A stretch of 9,277 nucleotides of DNA from Sphingobacteriaceae bacterium (GCA_025450155.1 JANWIB010000044.1:1-9277); one strand, 5' to 3'. Positions 1 to 7,862 are shown, counted from the first letter of the stretch. A program made the numbers and translations. Notes: generated by a model from the sequence alone, not told the origin.

Positions 1-1
1 C

Positions 2-448
2 AATCATAAATTTGATATTACAAGGCAGCGAATTGGTTTGCATCATCAATTCAAAAGCCTTTACGTGCATGTAAAACTGGCCTTTGTCATCGCAGGCACC
101 ACGGGCAAAAATTTTACCATCCCGGATAGTCGGTTCAAAAGGCGGCGTTTTCCAAAGTTCTAAGGGATCCGGTGGTTGTACATCGTAATGCCCATACACC
201 AAAACCGTAGGTTTGGCAGGATCAATCATTTTTTCCCCATAAACAATGGGATAACCGGCAGTAGAGCAAACCTCTACTTTATCCGCCCCGGCTTCTTTTA
301 ACTTAGTAGCAACAAAATCGGCGGTTTTTAATACCTCATTTTTATATTTTGAATCCGCACTGACAGAAGGAAGACGGAGCAATTCAAACAATTCGTCTAA
401 GAAGCGCTGTTTGTGCGTTTCCACATATTTTTTAATTTCTTGCATCAT
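2..448 (-). CDS. M20 family zinc dipeptidase, N-terminal part (cut by window edge)
   Basis: Reading the minus strand from the ATG at 448 gives 149 codons open to the left edge, starting MMQEIKKYVETHK. The family (M20/M28-type metallopeptidases, close to CNDP2/Dug1-like dipeptidases) hydrolyses di- and small peptides with a two-zinc centre in the cytoplasm. Seen here are the first zinc-ligand motif GHYDVQPPDP (His87, Asp89), followed by the LWKTPPFEP stretch, and the RGACDDKGQ motif (Asp120/Asp121) that carries the metal-bridging Asp. The window ends just before the expected EGEEE-type glutamate pair, so the second half, including the dimerisation domain, is not visible. Two consecutive ATG codons (448 and 445) could each be the start; the difference is one Met. 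No signal peptide is seen. It is divergent from pcrA. Family assignment is secure; exact substrate is not. Confidence 0.92.
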   Translation of the reverse strand, partial: MMQEIKKYVETHKQRFLDELFELLRLPSVSADSKYKNEVLKTADFVATKLKEAGADKVEVCSTAGYPIVYGEKMIDPAKPTVLVYGHYDVQPPDPLELWKTPPFEPTIRDGKIFARGACDDKGQFYMHVKAFELMMQTNSLPCNIKFMI

Positions 449-460
449 TCAGGTTTTTGG

Positions 461-468
461 CAAATTTA
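461..468 (-). promoter_or_regulatory. Possible -7 element for the dipeptidase gene
   Basis: The minus strand reads TAAATTTG here, an exact match to the Bacteroidota -7 consensus TAnnTTTG, 12 bases upstream of the ATG at 448. No TTG-type -33 element sits at the usual 19-21 base distance, and the leader would be very short, so this is tentative in an AT-rich gap. Confidence 0.3.
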
Positions 469-600
469 AAATATTATTTCTTTTGGGGGAGCGCATAGAA
501 TAAAATCATTGGACATCTTTTATCTGTATAAAATCCTATCGAATAGCAGTAAAAATTGAATTGTCTTTCCACATTCACCGGAAATCTCTTTGCCATTTGC

Positions 601-608
601 TAATTTTG
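601..608 (+). promoter_or_regulatory. Possible -7 element for pcrA
   Basis: TAATTTTG matches TAnnTTTG exactly and lies 22 bases before the TTG start at 631, giving a short but plausible leader. A -33 TTTG at the usual spacing is absent (the position holds CCGG), which weakens the call. The first three bases also form the in-frame TAA stop that bounds the pcrA reading frame upstream. Confidence 0.3.
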
Positions 609-630
609 TAATAAAAACAGAAGCAGGGTT

Positions 631-2913
631 TTGGAATATTTAAGGGGATTAAATCCTTCGCAACGGGAAGCTGTAGAGCAAACAGAAGGCCCCGTAATGA
701 TTGTAGCTGGTGCCGGCTCGGGCAAAACCCGGGTAATTACCTACCGGGTAGCGCATTTAATTAAAAAGGGAGTTGATCCGTTCAATATCCTGGTGCTCAC
801 CTTTACCAATAAGGCCGCTAAAGAAATGCGTGAACGGATTATGAACGTGGTTGGCACCGAAGCTAAAAATAGCTGGATGGGAACCTTCCATTCTGTCTTC
901 GCTAAAATTTTACGAGTAGAGGCCGAAAAAATAGGCTACCCCAACAACTTTACTATTTACGATACGGATGATAGCAAGAGTCTGATTCGTACTATTTTAA
1001 AAGAACAGGCTTTAGACGATAAACTGTATAATGCCAACTTCGTTTACAATCGAATCTCATCTGCCAAAAACAACTTAATATCAGCTGCAGAGTATCTGAA
1101 TAATGAACAAATACAGGCAGAGGATTTTTCGAGCGGACGGGGTAAGCTGGGCGAAATCTATCAAATTTATACCCAACGCTGCTTTAAAGCCGGAGCAATG
1201 GATTTTGACGATTTGCTTTTTAAAACCAATGTGTTGTTAAAAGACCACCCGGATGTACTCTACAAATACCAAAATAAGTTTAAGTATTTGATGGTGGATG
1301 AGTACCAGGATACCAACTTTTCACAGTACCTGATTGTAAAAAAACTGGCTGCCATAACCGAAAATCTATGCGTTGTAGGTGATGATGCCCAAAGTATTTA
1401 CGCTTTTCGCGGAGCCAATATTCAGAATATTTTAAACTTTGAAAAGGATTATCCCGAGCTGAAAGTATTTAAGTTGGAGCAGAATTATCGTTCAACCCAA
1501 AATATTGTTCAGGTAGCCAACAGCATTATCGCTAACAATAAAAATCAGTTAAAAAAAGAGGTTTATTCTGAAAATGAAACTGGTGATAAAATAAAAGTCA
1601 TTCGTGCTTTCAGTGATAATGAAGAAGGCAAAATAATAGCTGAGGAAATTGCACAAGAGCGCTCGTTAAAAGGGTTAAAATATCAGAATTTCGCTATTCT
1701 TTACCGTACCAATGCGCAATCCAGGGCAATGGAAGAAGCTTTGAGAAAGTTGAATATCCCATATAAAATTTATGGCGGACTCTCTTTCTATCAACGCAAA
1801 GAGATTAAAGATTTAATTGCCTACTTCCGCCTGACGTTTAACCCAAACGACGAAGAGGCGTTAAAACGTGTAATCAATTACCCACGTAGAGGAATTGGTG
1901 ATACCACGGTTGATCGTATTATTGTTTCGGCAGATAAAAATAATATCACATTATGGGATGTAATCTGCGACCCATCTAAGTATTTAGATGGCCGTAGTTC
2001 CACTTCGGTTGGAAGCTTTGCTACACTTATCCAGAGTTTCCAGGTAATCGCAAAAGACCATACAGCTTACGATGCTGCTCTACACATTGCCCAGCATTCT
2101 GGTTTACTGAAAGATTTGTATGAGGATAAATCGGTAGAGGGCTTGAACCGGTACGAAAATATCCAGGAATTGCTAAACGGGATAAAAGAATTTAGCGAAC
2201 GGGAGGATATTGAGGAAAAAGGGTTAGATGTGTTTATGCAGGATGTGGCCTTATTGACCAACGAAGACAATGACAAAAACCCCAATGCGGATACGGTTTC
2301 GTTAATGACGATTCATTCTTCAAAAGGATTAGAGTTTGCGAATGTATTTGTAGTGGGCTTAGAAGAAAATTTATTCCCATCGCAACTATCATTAAGCTCC
2401 AGAGCCGATCTGGAAGAGGAAAGGCGCTTGTTTTATGTAGCGATAACCCGGGCGGAAAAAAAGTTGACGCTGTCATACGCCACTTCCCGCTATCGTTGGG
2501 GTACCTTAACCAATTGCGAACCCAGTCGCTTTATTGATGAGATTGATCCGAAATATTTGGAGATTGATTTCAAACCATTACAAAAACCTGCGAGTAGTTC
2601 ATTCTTTGATGATGAGCGAAACGCTTGGGACAACCGTTCTTCTGGTGATACTTTTTCAAAGCCTAAACCGGCTTCAAAACCTAAAATAACCTCCATTTTA
2701 CCTAAAGCACATGTACCCAGTCCGGATTTCGCACCTTCGGATACGTCGAATTTACAGGTAGGCATGGAGGTAGAGCATGAACGTTTTGGTTTTGGAAAGG
2801 TATTAACACTGGAAGGCAATAAGCCTGATGTGAAAGCAACCGTCTTTTTTAAAGAGATTGGACAGAAACAGCTGCTATTAAAATTTGCTAAACTGAGGAT
2901 AGTGATCGGTTAA
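631..2913 (+). CDS. pcrA: UvrD/PcrA-type superfamily 1A DNA helicase
   Basis: An ATP-driven 3'-to-5' DNA helicase of the UvrD/PcrA/Rep family, acting in nucleotide excision repair, replication-fork maintenance and removal of stalled complexes. All helicase motifs are visible in order: Q motif (Gln11), Walker A GAGSGKT (27-33), motif Ia LTFTNKAAKEM, Walker B VDEYQD (222-227), motif III GDDAQSIYAFRG (250-261), motif IV QNYRS (284-288), motif V TIHSSKGLEF (560-569) and motif VI EERRLFYVAITRAE (596-609). A low-complexity Ser/Pro/Lys linker leads to a C-terminal Tudor-like domain from about 707 (LQVGMEVEHERFGFGKV), which in PcrA/UvrD is known to contact RNA polymerase. At 760 residues it is full length. 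The start is TTG: the frame opens at 601 with no ATG before it, and the product then begins MEYLRGLNPSQREAVEQTEG, as expected for the family. UvrD and PcrA cannot be told apart by name alone. Confidence 0.96.
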   Translation: MEYLRGLNPSQREAVEQTEGPVMIVAGAGSGKTRVITYRVAHLIKKGVDPFNILVLTFTNKAAKEMRERIMNVVGTEAKNSWMGTFHSVFAKILRVEAEKIGYPNNFTIYDTDDSKSLIRTILKEQALDDKLYNANFVYNRISSAKNNLISAAEYLNNEQIQAEDFSSGRGKLGEIYQIYTQRCFKAGAMDFDDLLFKTNVLLKDHPDVLYKYQNKFKYLMVDEYQDTNFSQYLIVKKLAAITENLCVVGDDAQSIYAFRGANIQNILNFEKDYPELKVFKLEQNYRSTQNIVQVANSIIANNKNQLKKEVYSENETGDKIKVIRAFSDNEEGKIIAEEIAQERSLKGLKYQNFAILYRTNAQSRAMEEALRKLNIPYKIYGGLSFYQRKEIKDLIAYFRLTFNPNDEEALKRVINYPRRGIGDTTVDRIIVSADKNNITLWDVICDPSKYLDGRSSTSVGSFATLIQSFQVIAKDHTAYDAALHIAQHSGLLKDLYEDKSVEGLNRYENIQELLNGIKEFSEREDIEEKGLDVFMQDVALLTNEDNDKNPNADTVSLMTIHSSKGLEFANVFVVGLEENLFPSQLSLSSRADLEEERRLFYVAITRAEKKLTLSYATSRYRWGTLTNCEPSRFIDEIDPKYLEIDFKPLQKPASSSFFDDERNAWDNRSSGDTFSKPKPASKPKITSILPKAHVPSPDFAPSDTSNLQVGMEVEHERFGFGKVLTLEGNKPDVKATVFFKEIGQKQLLLKFAKLRIVIG

Positions 2914-2926
2914 GAATAAGAAAAGT

Positions 2927-4336
2927 ATGAGAGGACGAATTATCATCATTTTAGGTGCATTATTGACTGGAATAATTGATTTATCTTATGCGCAAACAGC
3001 GGATGAATATACTTTATACGGATTAAAGAAGTTTGACGTCAATGATTATGCTACTGCAATAAGAAGCTTTAATCAGGCATTAAGGCTTGATAGCAATAAT
3101 ACCGCAGCTTATACTGCACGTGGGCTTGCAAAAATCATGCTTAAAGACAGTACTGCCCGTGCAGACTTTGATAAAGCTATTCAATTAGACCCACAAGATC
3201 CTCATGCCTTTGGTGGACGCGGGGCAGAAAAATATTGGATTGAAGATTATAAAGGAGCCATAGAAGATTTGAATAAAGCCATCCAGCTGAATCCTAACCT
3301 TGCTACACCCTATAAAACTCTGGGACTAACTCAAATGCAACTAAATAATTATGATACTGCTATAAAAACCTTTGATAAAGCAATTACACTCGACCCTTAC
3401 GACGGTGAAATACATTGTAGGCGCAGTGAAGTGAAACTCTTAATTGGCGACAGGAATGGCGCTGCAGAAGATAGAAAAAAAGCTTCTGAATTAGGCTACA
3501 ACGTAGGAACGGCTGAAAATTATGTTGAGAAAGGGCTCATTACAACTAACCCTAATGGTGCTATATTAAATTTTAGCATCGCTATTAAACTTGATTCTAC
3601 TTTTGTAAGAGCCTATAATAATCGAGGCATTGCCAGAAGCGATCTTAAAGATTACCGTAATGCCATAGCAGATTTTAGTAAAGCTATCAAAATTAAGCCA
3701 TTGTATATAGAAGGCTATTATAACAGAGGGCTTACACAATTTAAACTAGAACATTATCGTGAAGCTATAGCAGATTTTAATAAGGTTATTGAGTTAAATC
3801 CCGATAAATCCTCTATTTCGAGGGATATTTTATATTTTAACTTAGGTAGTGCAAAACATAATTTGAAAGATCATATTGGAGCACTAAAAGATTTTGACAC
3901 AGCAATCGAGTTAAATCCAAACAATGCTGAAGTTTATTATAGTCGGGCCCATACCAATCATGAACTTAATAATGATTTAAAAGCAATGGATGATTTTAGC
4001 AAAGCAATTCATCTCAATCCAGTTCACTCAGAAGCTTATTTTTACCGGGGTATATTGGAATCTAATTTATATAACTACAAAAATGCGATAGTTGACTTTA
4101 CTAAAGCAATAGAGATTAATCCTCAAAAAGCTGAATTTTATAACGAACGTGCCCAGGCAAAAGGTAATCTTACAGATTATTCGGGAGCAATATTAGATTT
4201 TACTAAAGCGATTGAACTTAAACCGGATTATGCAGAAGCACTTTACAATCGTGGTGTTACAAGATCAGTATTAGGAGATAAGAAAGGTGCTACTGAGGAT
4301 AAAAACAAAGCCTTAAAATTGGGATTTAAGCCCTAA
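2927..4336 (+). CDS. Secreted tetratricopeptide-repeat (TPR) protein
   Basis: A 469-residue protein with an N-terminal signal peptide (Arg-rich start, hydrophobic core 5-17, likely cleavage after SYA at residue 22), so probably periplasmic or surface-exposed. The rest is TPR: about 13 units starting near 26, 59, 92, 126, 160, 197, 227, 261, 297, 334, 368, 402 and 436, most 33-34 residues with the usual A-Y-x-x-R-G / A-I-x-D-F-x-K-A-I-x-L-x-P pattern. TPR superhelices bind peptides and assemble complexes; no enzymatic domain is present. Unit 5 (GDRNGAAEDRKKASELG, 174-190) and the last unit (GDKKGATEDKNKALKLG, 450-466) share the same polar capping form, and unit 6 is shortened to about 30 residues, so the protein looks like two arrays joined. 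It starts 13 bases after the pcrA stop with no clear promoter in between, and 14 bases before the next gene. Partner and function are unknown. Confidence 0.9.
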   Translation: MRGRIIIILGALLTGIIDLSYAQTADEYTLYGLKKFDVNDYATAIRSFNQALRLDSNNTAAYTARGLAKIMLKDSTARADFDKAIQLDPQDPHAFGGRGAEKYWIEDYKGAIEDLNKAIQLNPNLATPYKTLGLTQMQLNNYDTAIKTFDKAITLDPYDGEIHCRRSEVKLLIGDRNGAAEDRKKASELGYNVGTAENYVEKGLITTNPNGAILNFSIAIKLDSTFVRAYNNRGIARSDLKDYRNAIADFSKAIKIKPLYIEGYYNRGLTQFKLEHYREAIADFNKVIELNPDKSSISRDILYFNLGSAKHNLKDHIGALKDFDTAIELNPNNAEVYYSRAHTNHELNNDLKAMDDFSKAIHLNPVHSEAYFYRGILESNLYNYKNAIVDFTKAIEINPQKAEFYNERAQAKGNLTDYSGAILDFTKAIELKPDYAEALYNRGVTRSVLGDKKGATEDKNKALKLGFKP

Positions 4337-4350
4337 ATGATTTAGTATTT

Positions 4351-4767
4351 ATGAAAAAGAAACTTATACGTATTTTCGGTCTTATTCTAATTGTTTCTAT
4401 AATCGGCTATATTCTTGGTCGATCCTTATGGGGTGAGGTGATTACGGATGATATTGGTGATTATTTTTTATGGGTTTCAGGCATATGTGCCCTACTTCTC
4501 GTCCTCTTAAGTATGTCGCGAATAATAAAATTGGCTTGGAAAATCAGGATGAAGCTAAATCTATTTTTTGGATTACTGACAATCGTCTTTGGCGTTTTTG
4601 GATATTGGGGCGTATTTACAGAGGCCGGTAACCGACAATACGATGAAATGGCTGGAATAATTCCCGGATTCGCATTGTTAATGGCCTGTTTTTTACTTTT
4701 TTGCCTTCTTGTTATTAATGTCTCCTGGTGGTTAAAAGTATATCAGCAAAAAGTAGCCCATAGCTGA
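4351..4767 (+). CDS. Small four-helix membrane protein, unknown function
   Basis: I do not recognise a family. The 138 residues contain four hydrophobic segments, roughly 5-26, 37-59, 67-88 and 102-127. Lys/Arg residues cluster at the N-terminus (MKKKLIR), in the 60-69 loop (KLAWKIRMK) and after helix 4 (KVYQQK), while the 27-36 and 89-101 loops are acidic. By the positive-inside rule this gives both ends in the cytoplasm. No catalytic or metal-binding motif is evident. The ATG lies 14 bases after the TPR gene's stop, which suggests joint transcription, and the gene is convergent with the cupin gene 34 bases away. It could be an integral-membrane partner of the upstream exported TPR protein, but only the adjacency supports that. 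Confidence 0.75.
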   Translation: MKKKLIRIFGLILIVSIIGYILGRSLWGEVITDDIGDYFLWVSGICALLLVLLSMSRIIKLAWKIRMKLNLFFGLLTIVFGVFGYWGVFTEAGNRQYDEMAGIIPGFALLMACFLLFCLLVINVSWWLKVYQQKVAHS

Positions 4768-4801
4768 TAGGATTATCATATACAGCCTGTTGTCTAATAT
4801 A

Positions 4802-5338
4802 CTATTTAACTTTCCAGTTTTCTTTAAGTGGCCCCTTATCTCCAAAAACGGGATCTTTCTCGGGTAGAGGCACTTTAGAAATGTTTTCGTCTACACCTGG
4901 CCTCTCTCCTTCCTTTCCATAATTCATATCATACTGTCTGCCTTCCGGATAAGCGCCAATGCAGACAAAATCACGGCTGGCTTCTGTACATTTGTGTGCC
5001 ACACCGACAGGAATAATAATTACATCGCCTCTTACCAGTTCTACACAAACCCCTTCAGGTCCACCTACGTGAACATCTGCTTTCCCACAAAAAACACCCA
5101 ATACTTCATGAGTCGTACTATGGTAATGATGCTCATGCAGAATACCATTTTTCCAACTGTTAGTCCAATTGTTTTTCTTAAAAAGCGCTATAATAGCGGT
5201 TGCCTCATCATCGGGATGCAAGTGCAAAACACCTTTGTAAACCAATAAAGGCAGCTTTTGATTATTTGGGAACTGGCCGTCATCACTTAAAACATCAATA
5301 GAGATATGGCCGTGTATTGCTTCTGCTACTTGATTCAT
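4802..5338 (-). CDS. Cupin-domain protein, YjlB-like
   Basis: A single-domain cupin of 178 residues. Cupin motif 1 is intact: His71-Tyr-His73, then Glu78, then Gly85 (HxH-x4-E-x6-G). Motif 2 is also intact: Gly104, Pro110, Gly112 and His115 (G-x5-P-x-G-x2-H). The 3-His/1-Glu set predicts one bound divalent metal. The overall layout, with an N-terminal region naming HLHPDDEATAIIALFKKNNW and a C-terminal tail PEGRQYDMNYGKEGERP, resembles the uncharacterised YjlB-like group (COG4297). No signal peptide or membrane segment, so cytoplasmic. The biochemical reaction is not known for this group; cupins range from dioxygenases and isomerases to sugar binders. It follows the DUF58 gene on the same strand after 71 bases, so the two may share a transcript. 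The start ATG at 5338 gives the natural N-terminus. Confidence 0.85.
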   Translation of the reverse strand: MNQVAEAIHGHISIDVLSDDGQFPNNQKLPLLVYKGVLHLHPDDEATAIIALFKKNNWTNSWKNGILHEHHYHSTTHEVLGVFCGKADVHVGGPEGVCVELVRGDVIIIPVGVAHKCTEASRDFVCIGAYPEGRQYDMNYGKEGERPGVDENISKVPLPEKDPVFGDKGPLKENWKVK

Positions 5339-5409
5339 AAGATAGATTTAAGGGATAAACAAATAAAACAGACTTTAGATTTCAAAATGCTGTGGTAGAA
5401 AAAACGGCA

Positions 5410-6321
5410 TCAAATCATTTTTCCACGTTTAATTAAATAGGTATGCAATACCTGGTAAAAACCCTGATGAATGTCTGCATTAATCAGATCAATACCATAC
5501 TGCCCGCATTTCAACTGAAGTTCATGTTGATAGGTATTCATGGCATGGATATACGTTTCTTTTACCTGTACAGGATTAATTTTTAGTTCCTCTCCTGTTT
5601 CCATATCAATAAAGTGATAAGGCCTGTTTTTAAAGTCAAAATCTAATTCTTTTTGATAATCAAGTACATTAAAAAGAATTACTTCGTGTTTTTTATATTT
5701 TAAATGTTGTAATGCTGAAAAGATATCGGGTAAACCATTATTATCTGATTGCAACATATCACTAAAAACAATCACTAAAGACCGTTTATGAATTTGCTCT
5801 GCTATTTCATGCAAGGCCTCCGCTACGGCGGTTTTTTTCTTTTTTATGGGCTGTTTTGTAATACGTTCCAGTACAGAAAACAAGTATTTTTGGTGAAGTG
5901 ATGTTGATTTCACCGGACTTGAAAACTCTACTTTATCAGAAAAAAAGCTTAATCCAAAAGCATCCCGCTGTTTTTTTAGAAGATATATAAGCGATGCAGC
6001 GGCATAAACAGAAAATAGTAACTTATTAAGGGTTTTCTCGGGATAATACATGGATGAAGAAACGTCTAATACCAACTGACAACGAAGGTTAGTTTCTTCT
6101 TCAAAACGTTTTACAAACAGTTTGTCCGTGCGTCCATAAAGTTTCCAGTCTATATTTTTTATCGATTCGCCACTATTATATAAACGATGCTCGGCAAACT
6201 CAACCGAAAAGCCATGAAAGGGGCTTTTATGGAGGCCGGTAATAAACCCTTCTACTACTTGCCGGGCTAAAAGCTCCAGGTTTAACCCACCAACTTGTTG
6301 TATATCATCTAAAGCCTGCAT
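5410..6321 (-). CDS. DUF58 protein with von Willebrand factor A-like fold
   Basis: A 303-residue cytoplasmic protein without membrane segments. The DUF58 signature is clear: YNSGESIKNIDWKLYGRTDK (48-67) followed by LFVKRFEEETN (68-78). The vWA metal site (MIDAS) is complete: Asp86-x-Ser88-x-Ser90, Thr164 and Asp188 (VIVFSD). DUF58 proteins are usually encoded next to MoxR-type AAA+ ATPases and BatA/BatB-like vWA proteins, where they are thought to act with the ATPase in assembly or metal insertion; that role is inferred from gene context in the family, not proven here. In this window no MoxR or Bat gene adjoins it: upstream, 47 bases away, is a divergent gene of unknown function, and downstream on the same strand is the cupin. 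The start at 6321 is the only ATG near the family's usual N-terminus. Confidence 0.93.
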   Translation of the reverse strand: MQALDDIQQVGGLNLELLARQVVEGFITGLHKSPFHGFSVEFAEHRLYNSGESIKNIDWKLYGRTDKLFVKRFEEETNLRCQLVLDVSSSMYYPEKTLNKLLFSVYAAASLIYLLKKQRDAFGLSFFSDKVEFSSPVKSTSLHQKYLFSVLERITKQPIKKKKTAVAEALHEIAEQIHKRSLVIVFSDMLQSDNNGLPDIFSALQHLKYKKHEVILFNVLDYQKELDFDFKNRPYHFIDMETGEELKINPVQVKETYIHAMNTYQHELQLKCGQYGIDLINADIHQGFYQVLHTYLIKRGKMI

Positions 6322-6368
6322 CGTTATTCAATAAAATTAATACTTTTATACCACTATCTAATTGTTTT

Positions 6369-7187
6369 ATGCTTTACATACAAATTCTCTTAAGCATTTT
6401 GGGGCTATATTTTAACCTGGACCGTGGTAATGCCAAATCTACCGAACATTTAAGACCGACACAACTTGTTATCGATAGTGCATCAATCAATTCGGATTAC
6501 CTGATTGTTAAGGGAAAAACAATTGCGGCCAATGAGATGCCAAACGATATTAATAGCTATCAATGGTATCTCCTGGCGAAAAATGAGAAAAGACAAATCT
6601 TTTTAAAGAAAATAGCAACCCCTAAATCTGGTATTTATCCTAAAAACTCATTAGATATCGGAAAGAATTGGAATTTCTCTATTCCGGATAGCTTATCTGA
6701 ATATTTTATTATCGGCAAGAAAAACGGAAAGCTTCCGGAAACCGATCATTTATATATGTTTGACAATATATCACTGAAGATATCCGATTTGAACCAAAGA
6801 CCCGAATTATTTTTTTTTAATTATAAAAACTATTATATGGGTATTTCAGGAGAAAGGGATTATAAACGTGAAGAAGAGATTAGCGAATCAATCCCTCATT
6901 ACGTTATTACTAATTATCGCCTTACTCTTGCCAGCGACATTGATAATTTCACAAAAGAAATATCTCTCCATGCTAAAAAACAGGTAGTTATTGAACAGGC
7001 TTCTTATATATATGACGGGGTGCATATTATTTGGATTGGAGATATTGACGGGGATGAGAACCCGGATATTATTAGTCCGATAGAAAACAGCCCTAATGGC
7101 TATGATATTGCTTTATTTCTTTCTTCTGAAGCCAAGGGCAAAAACCTGGTAAAATTAGTGGCTCACTATAAGCCATGTTCGTGTTAA
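6369..7187 (+). CDS. Exported protein of unknown function, first of a paralog pair
   Basis: No named family recognised. The 272 residues begin with a hydrophobic stretch (about 2-15) ending near GNAKS, which looks like a signal peptide although the n-region lacks Lys/Arg; no earlier ATG is in frame nearby. Near the C-terminus is an acidic loop DIDGDENPD (225-233) preceded by WIG, of the DxDxDxxxD kind that binds calcium in FG-GAP, dockerin and EF-hand-like repeats; only one copy is present. It ends PCSC. The gene after it encodes a relative: both share FxIGxKN, the YDG..xxWIxDID motif, PD(I/M)IS, and IxLFLSS-type endings. The stop is 6 bases before the next ATG, so the two are very likely co-transcribed. 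The start is 47 bases from the divergent DUF58 start, so both promoters must lie in or reach into that small gap. An earlier duplication is the simplest origin. Confidence 0.72.
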   Translation: MLYIQILLSILGLYFNLDRGNAKSTEHLRPTQLVIDSASINSDYLIVKGKTIAANEMPNDINSYQWYLLAKNEKRQIFLKKIATPKSGIYPKNSLDIGKNWNFSIPDSLSEYFIIGKKNGKLPETDHLYMFDNISLKISDLNQRPELFFFNYKNYYMGISGERDYKREEEISESIPHYVITNYRLTLASDIDNFTKEISLHAKKQVVIEQASYIYDGVHIIWIGDIDGDENPDIISPIENSPNGYDIALFLSSEAKGKNLVKLVAHYKPCSC

Positions 7188-7193
7188 ATTGAT

Positions 7194-7862
7194 ATGAAAA
7201 AGGCCATTATCGGGGTTGTCTCTGGTAGCTGTATTATTTTACTTTGCTTACATCAATCTGATTTATCCTGGCCGGAGAAAACCTACCTGAGACACTATAA
7301 CTGGTATGTATTTAAATTCTCCACTGATGGAAAATCTATCATAGAAAGGGGCATTCCTGTTGAATACAAGGAATCAGATGAAAATATATGGATTTTTCGC
7401 AGTTCATCTCCAATTGAAACTAATAATCTATTTACTATTGGTTTAAAAAATAGAACATTAAAAACAGGCTATATTCCTACCATTTATTTTAATTTAGACT
7501 TTAAAAAATTGAATAAACCCATTCATTTTACCTTTAATGGTAAAAAATATTTACTCACATTCTCCGGAAAACAGGATATTAAAGAAGAGAAAAAAATTTG
7601 GGAGGGGGCCTATGATAACAAAGGTAAAAGATTTCGGGATGGGGGGTATGCCATTCGCGACTTTCAATTGGCTTTATCAATCAATAACCACATAGAAACT
7701 CTTGTAAAACTTCCACTATATAAGTATGACGGTTTTTATAATGTATGGATTGCTGATATAGATAAAGATGGGTTACCGGATATGATCAGTGATCCTATAC
7801 AAAGCGGATTGTCAATGCTACCCACTTCTATCTTTCTATCTTCGAAAGCGGGCAAAACTTAG
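7194..7862 (+). CDS. Paralog of the preceding protein, probably frameshifted near its 3' end
   Basis: As read, a 222-residue product with an N-terminal hydrophobic segment (about 4-19) after MKK, likely a signal peptide or membrane anchor; the Cys13 and Cys18 contexts are poor lipoboxes. The C-terminal half aligns with the upstream gene product: FTIGLKN against FIIGKKN, YDGFYNVWIADIDKDGLPD (D188-D196 acidic loop) against YDGVHIIWIGDIDGDENPD, then FLSS. The paralog continues with GKNLVKLVAHYKPCSC, whereas this frame stops at TAG 7860-7862 right after GKT. Moving to the -1 frame inside the AAAA run (7854-7857) gives GKNLVQFSALDNPSCS, restoring the similarity, with a stop at 7910-7912. The intact protein would have 239 residues. 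A lost A, a sequencing error or, less likely, recoding would explain it. Function unknown; no family recognised. Confidence 0.68.
   Translation: MKKAIIGVVSGSCIILLCLHQSDLSWPEKTYLRHYNWYVFKFSTDGKSIIERGIPVEYKESDENIWIFRSSSPIETNNLFTIGLKNRTLKTGYIPTIYFNLDFKKLNKPIHFTFNGKKYLLTFSGKQDIKEEKKIWEGAYDNKGKRFRDGGYAIRDFQLALSINNHIETLVKLPLYKYDGFYNVWIADIDKDGLPDMISDPIQSGLSMLPTSIFLSSKAGKT

Noticed and set aside
449..630. Small gene or structured RNA in the gap between the dipeptidase and pcrA genes
   Set aside because: Only short AT-rich sequence with no convincing start, open frame, hairpin series or repeat; it is adequately explained as a divergent promoter region.
2067..2819. Three minus-strand open frames inside pcrA
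   Set aside because: They are shadows of a long conserved helicase frame whose motifs cover the same bases; Ser/Pro/Leu-rich translations without domains.
4741..4769. Inverted repeat TATCAGC/GCTGATA (4741-4747 and 4763-4769) as a terminator between the membrane protein and cupin genes
   Set aside because: The 7-bp arms have a 15-base loop, the right arm overlaps the stop codon, and no T-run follows. A second short match (TGATA/TATCA, 4765-4778) is also AT-only and weak.
4994..5248. Plus-strand open frame of 84 codons opposite the cupin gene
   Set aside because: It overlaps the conserved cupin motifs on the other strand and has no feature of its own.
7194..7260. Lipoprotein signal in the second paralog (Cys13 or Cys18)
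   Set aside because: Residues before both Cys (SGS-C and ILL-C) do not fit the usual [LVI]-[ASTVI]-[GAS]-C lipobox well, so an ordinary signal peptide or anchor is more likely.
7854..7862. Programmed -1 ribosomal frameshifting at GGC AAA ACT
   Set aside because: It does not fit the X XXY YYZ slippery pattern in the zero frame. The nearby hairpin at 7913 is about 50 bases away, too far for a stimulator, and is better explained as a terminator.
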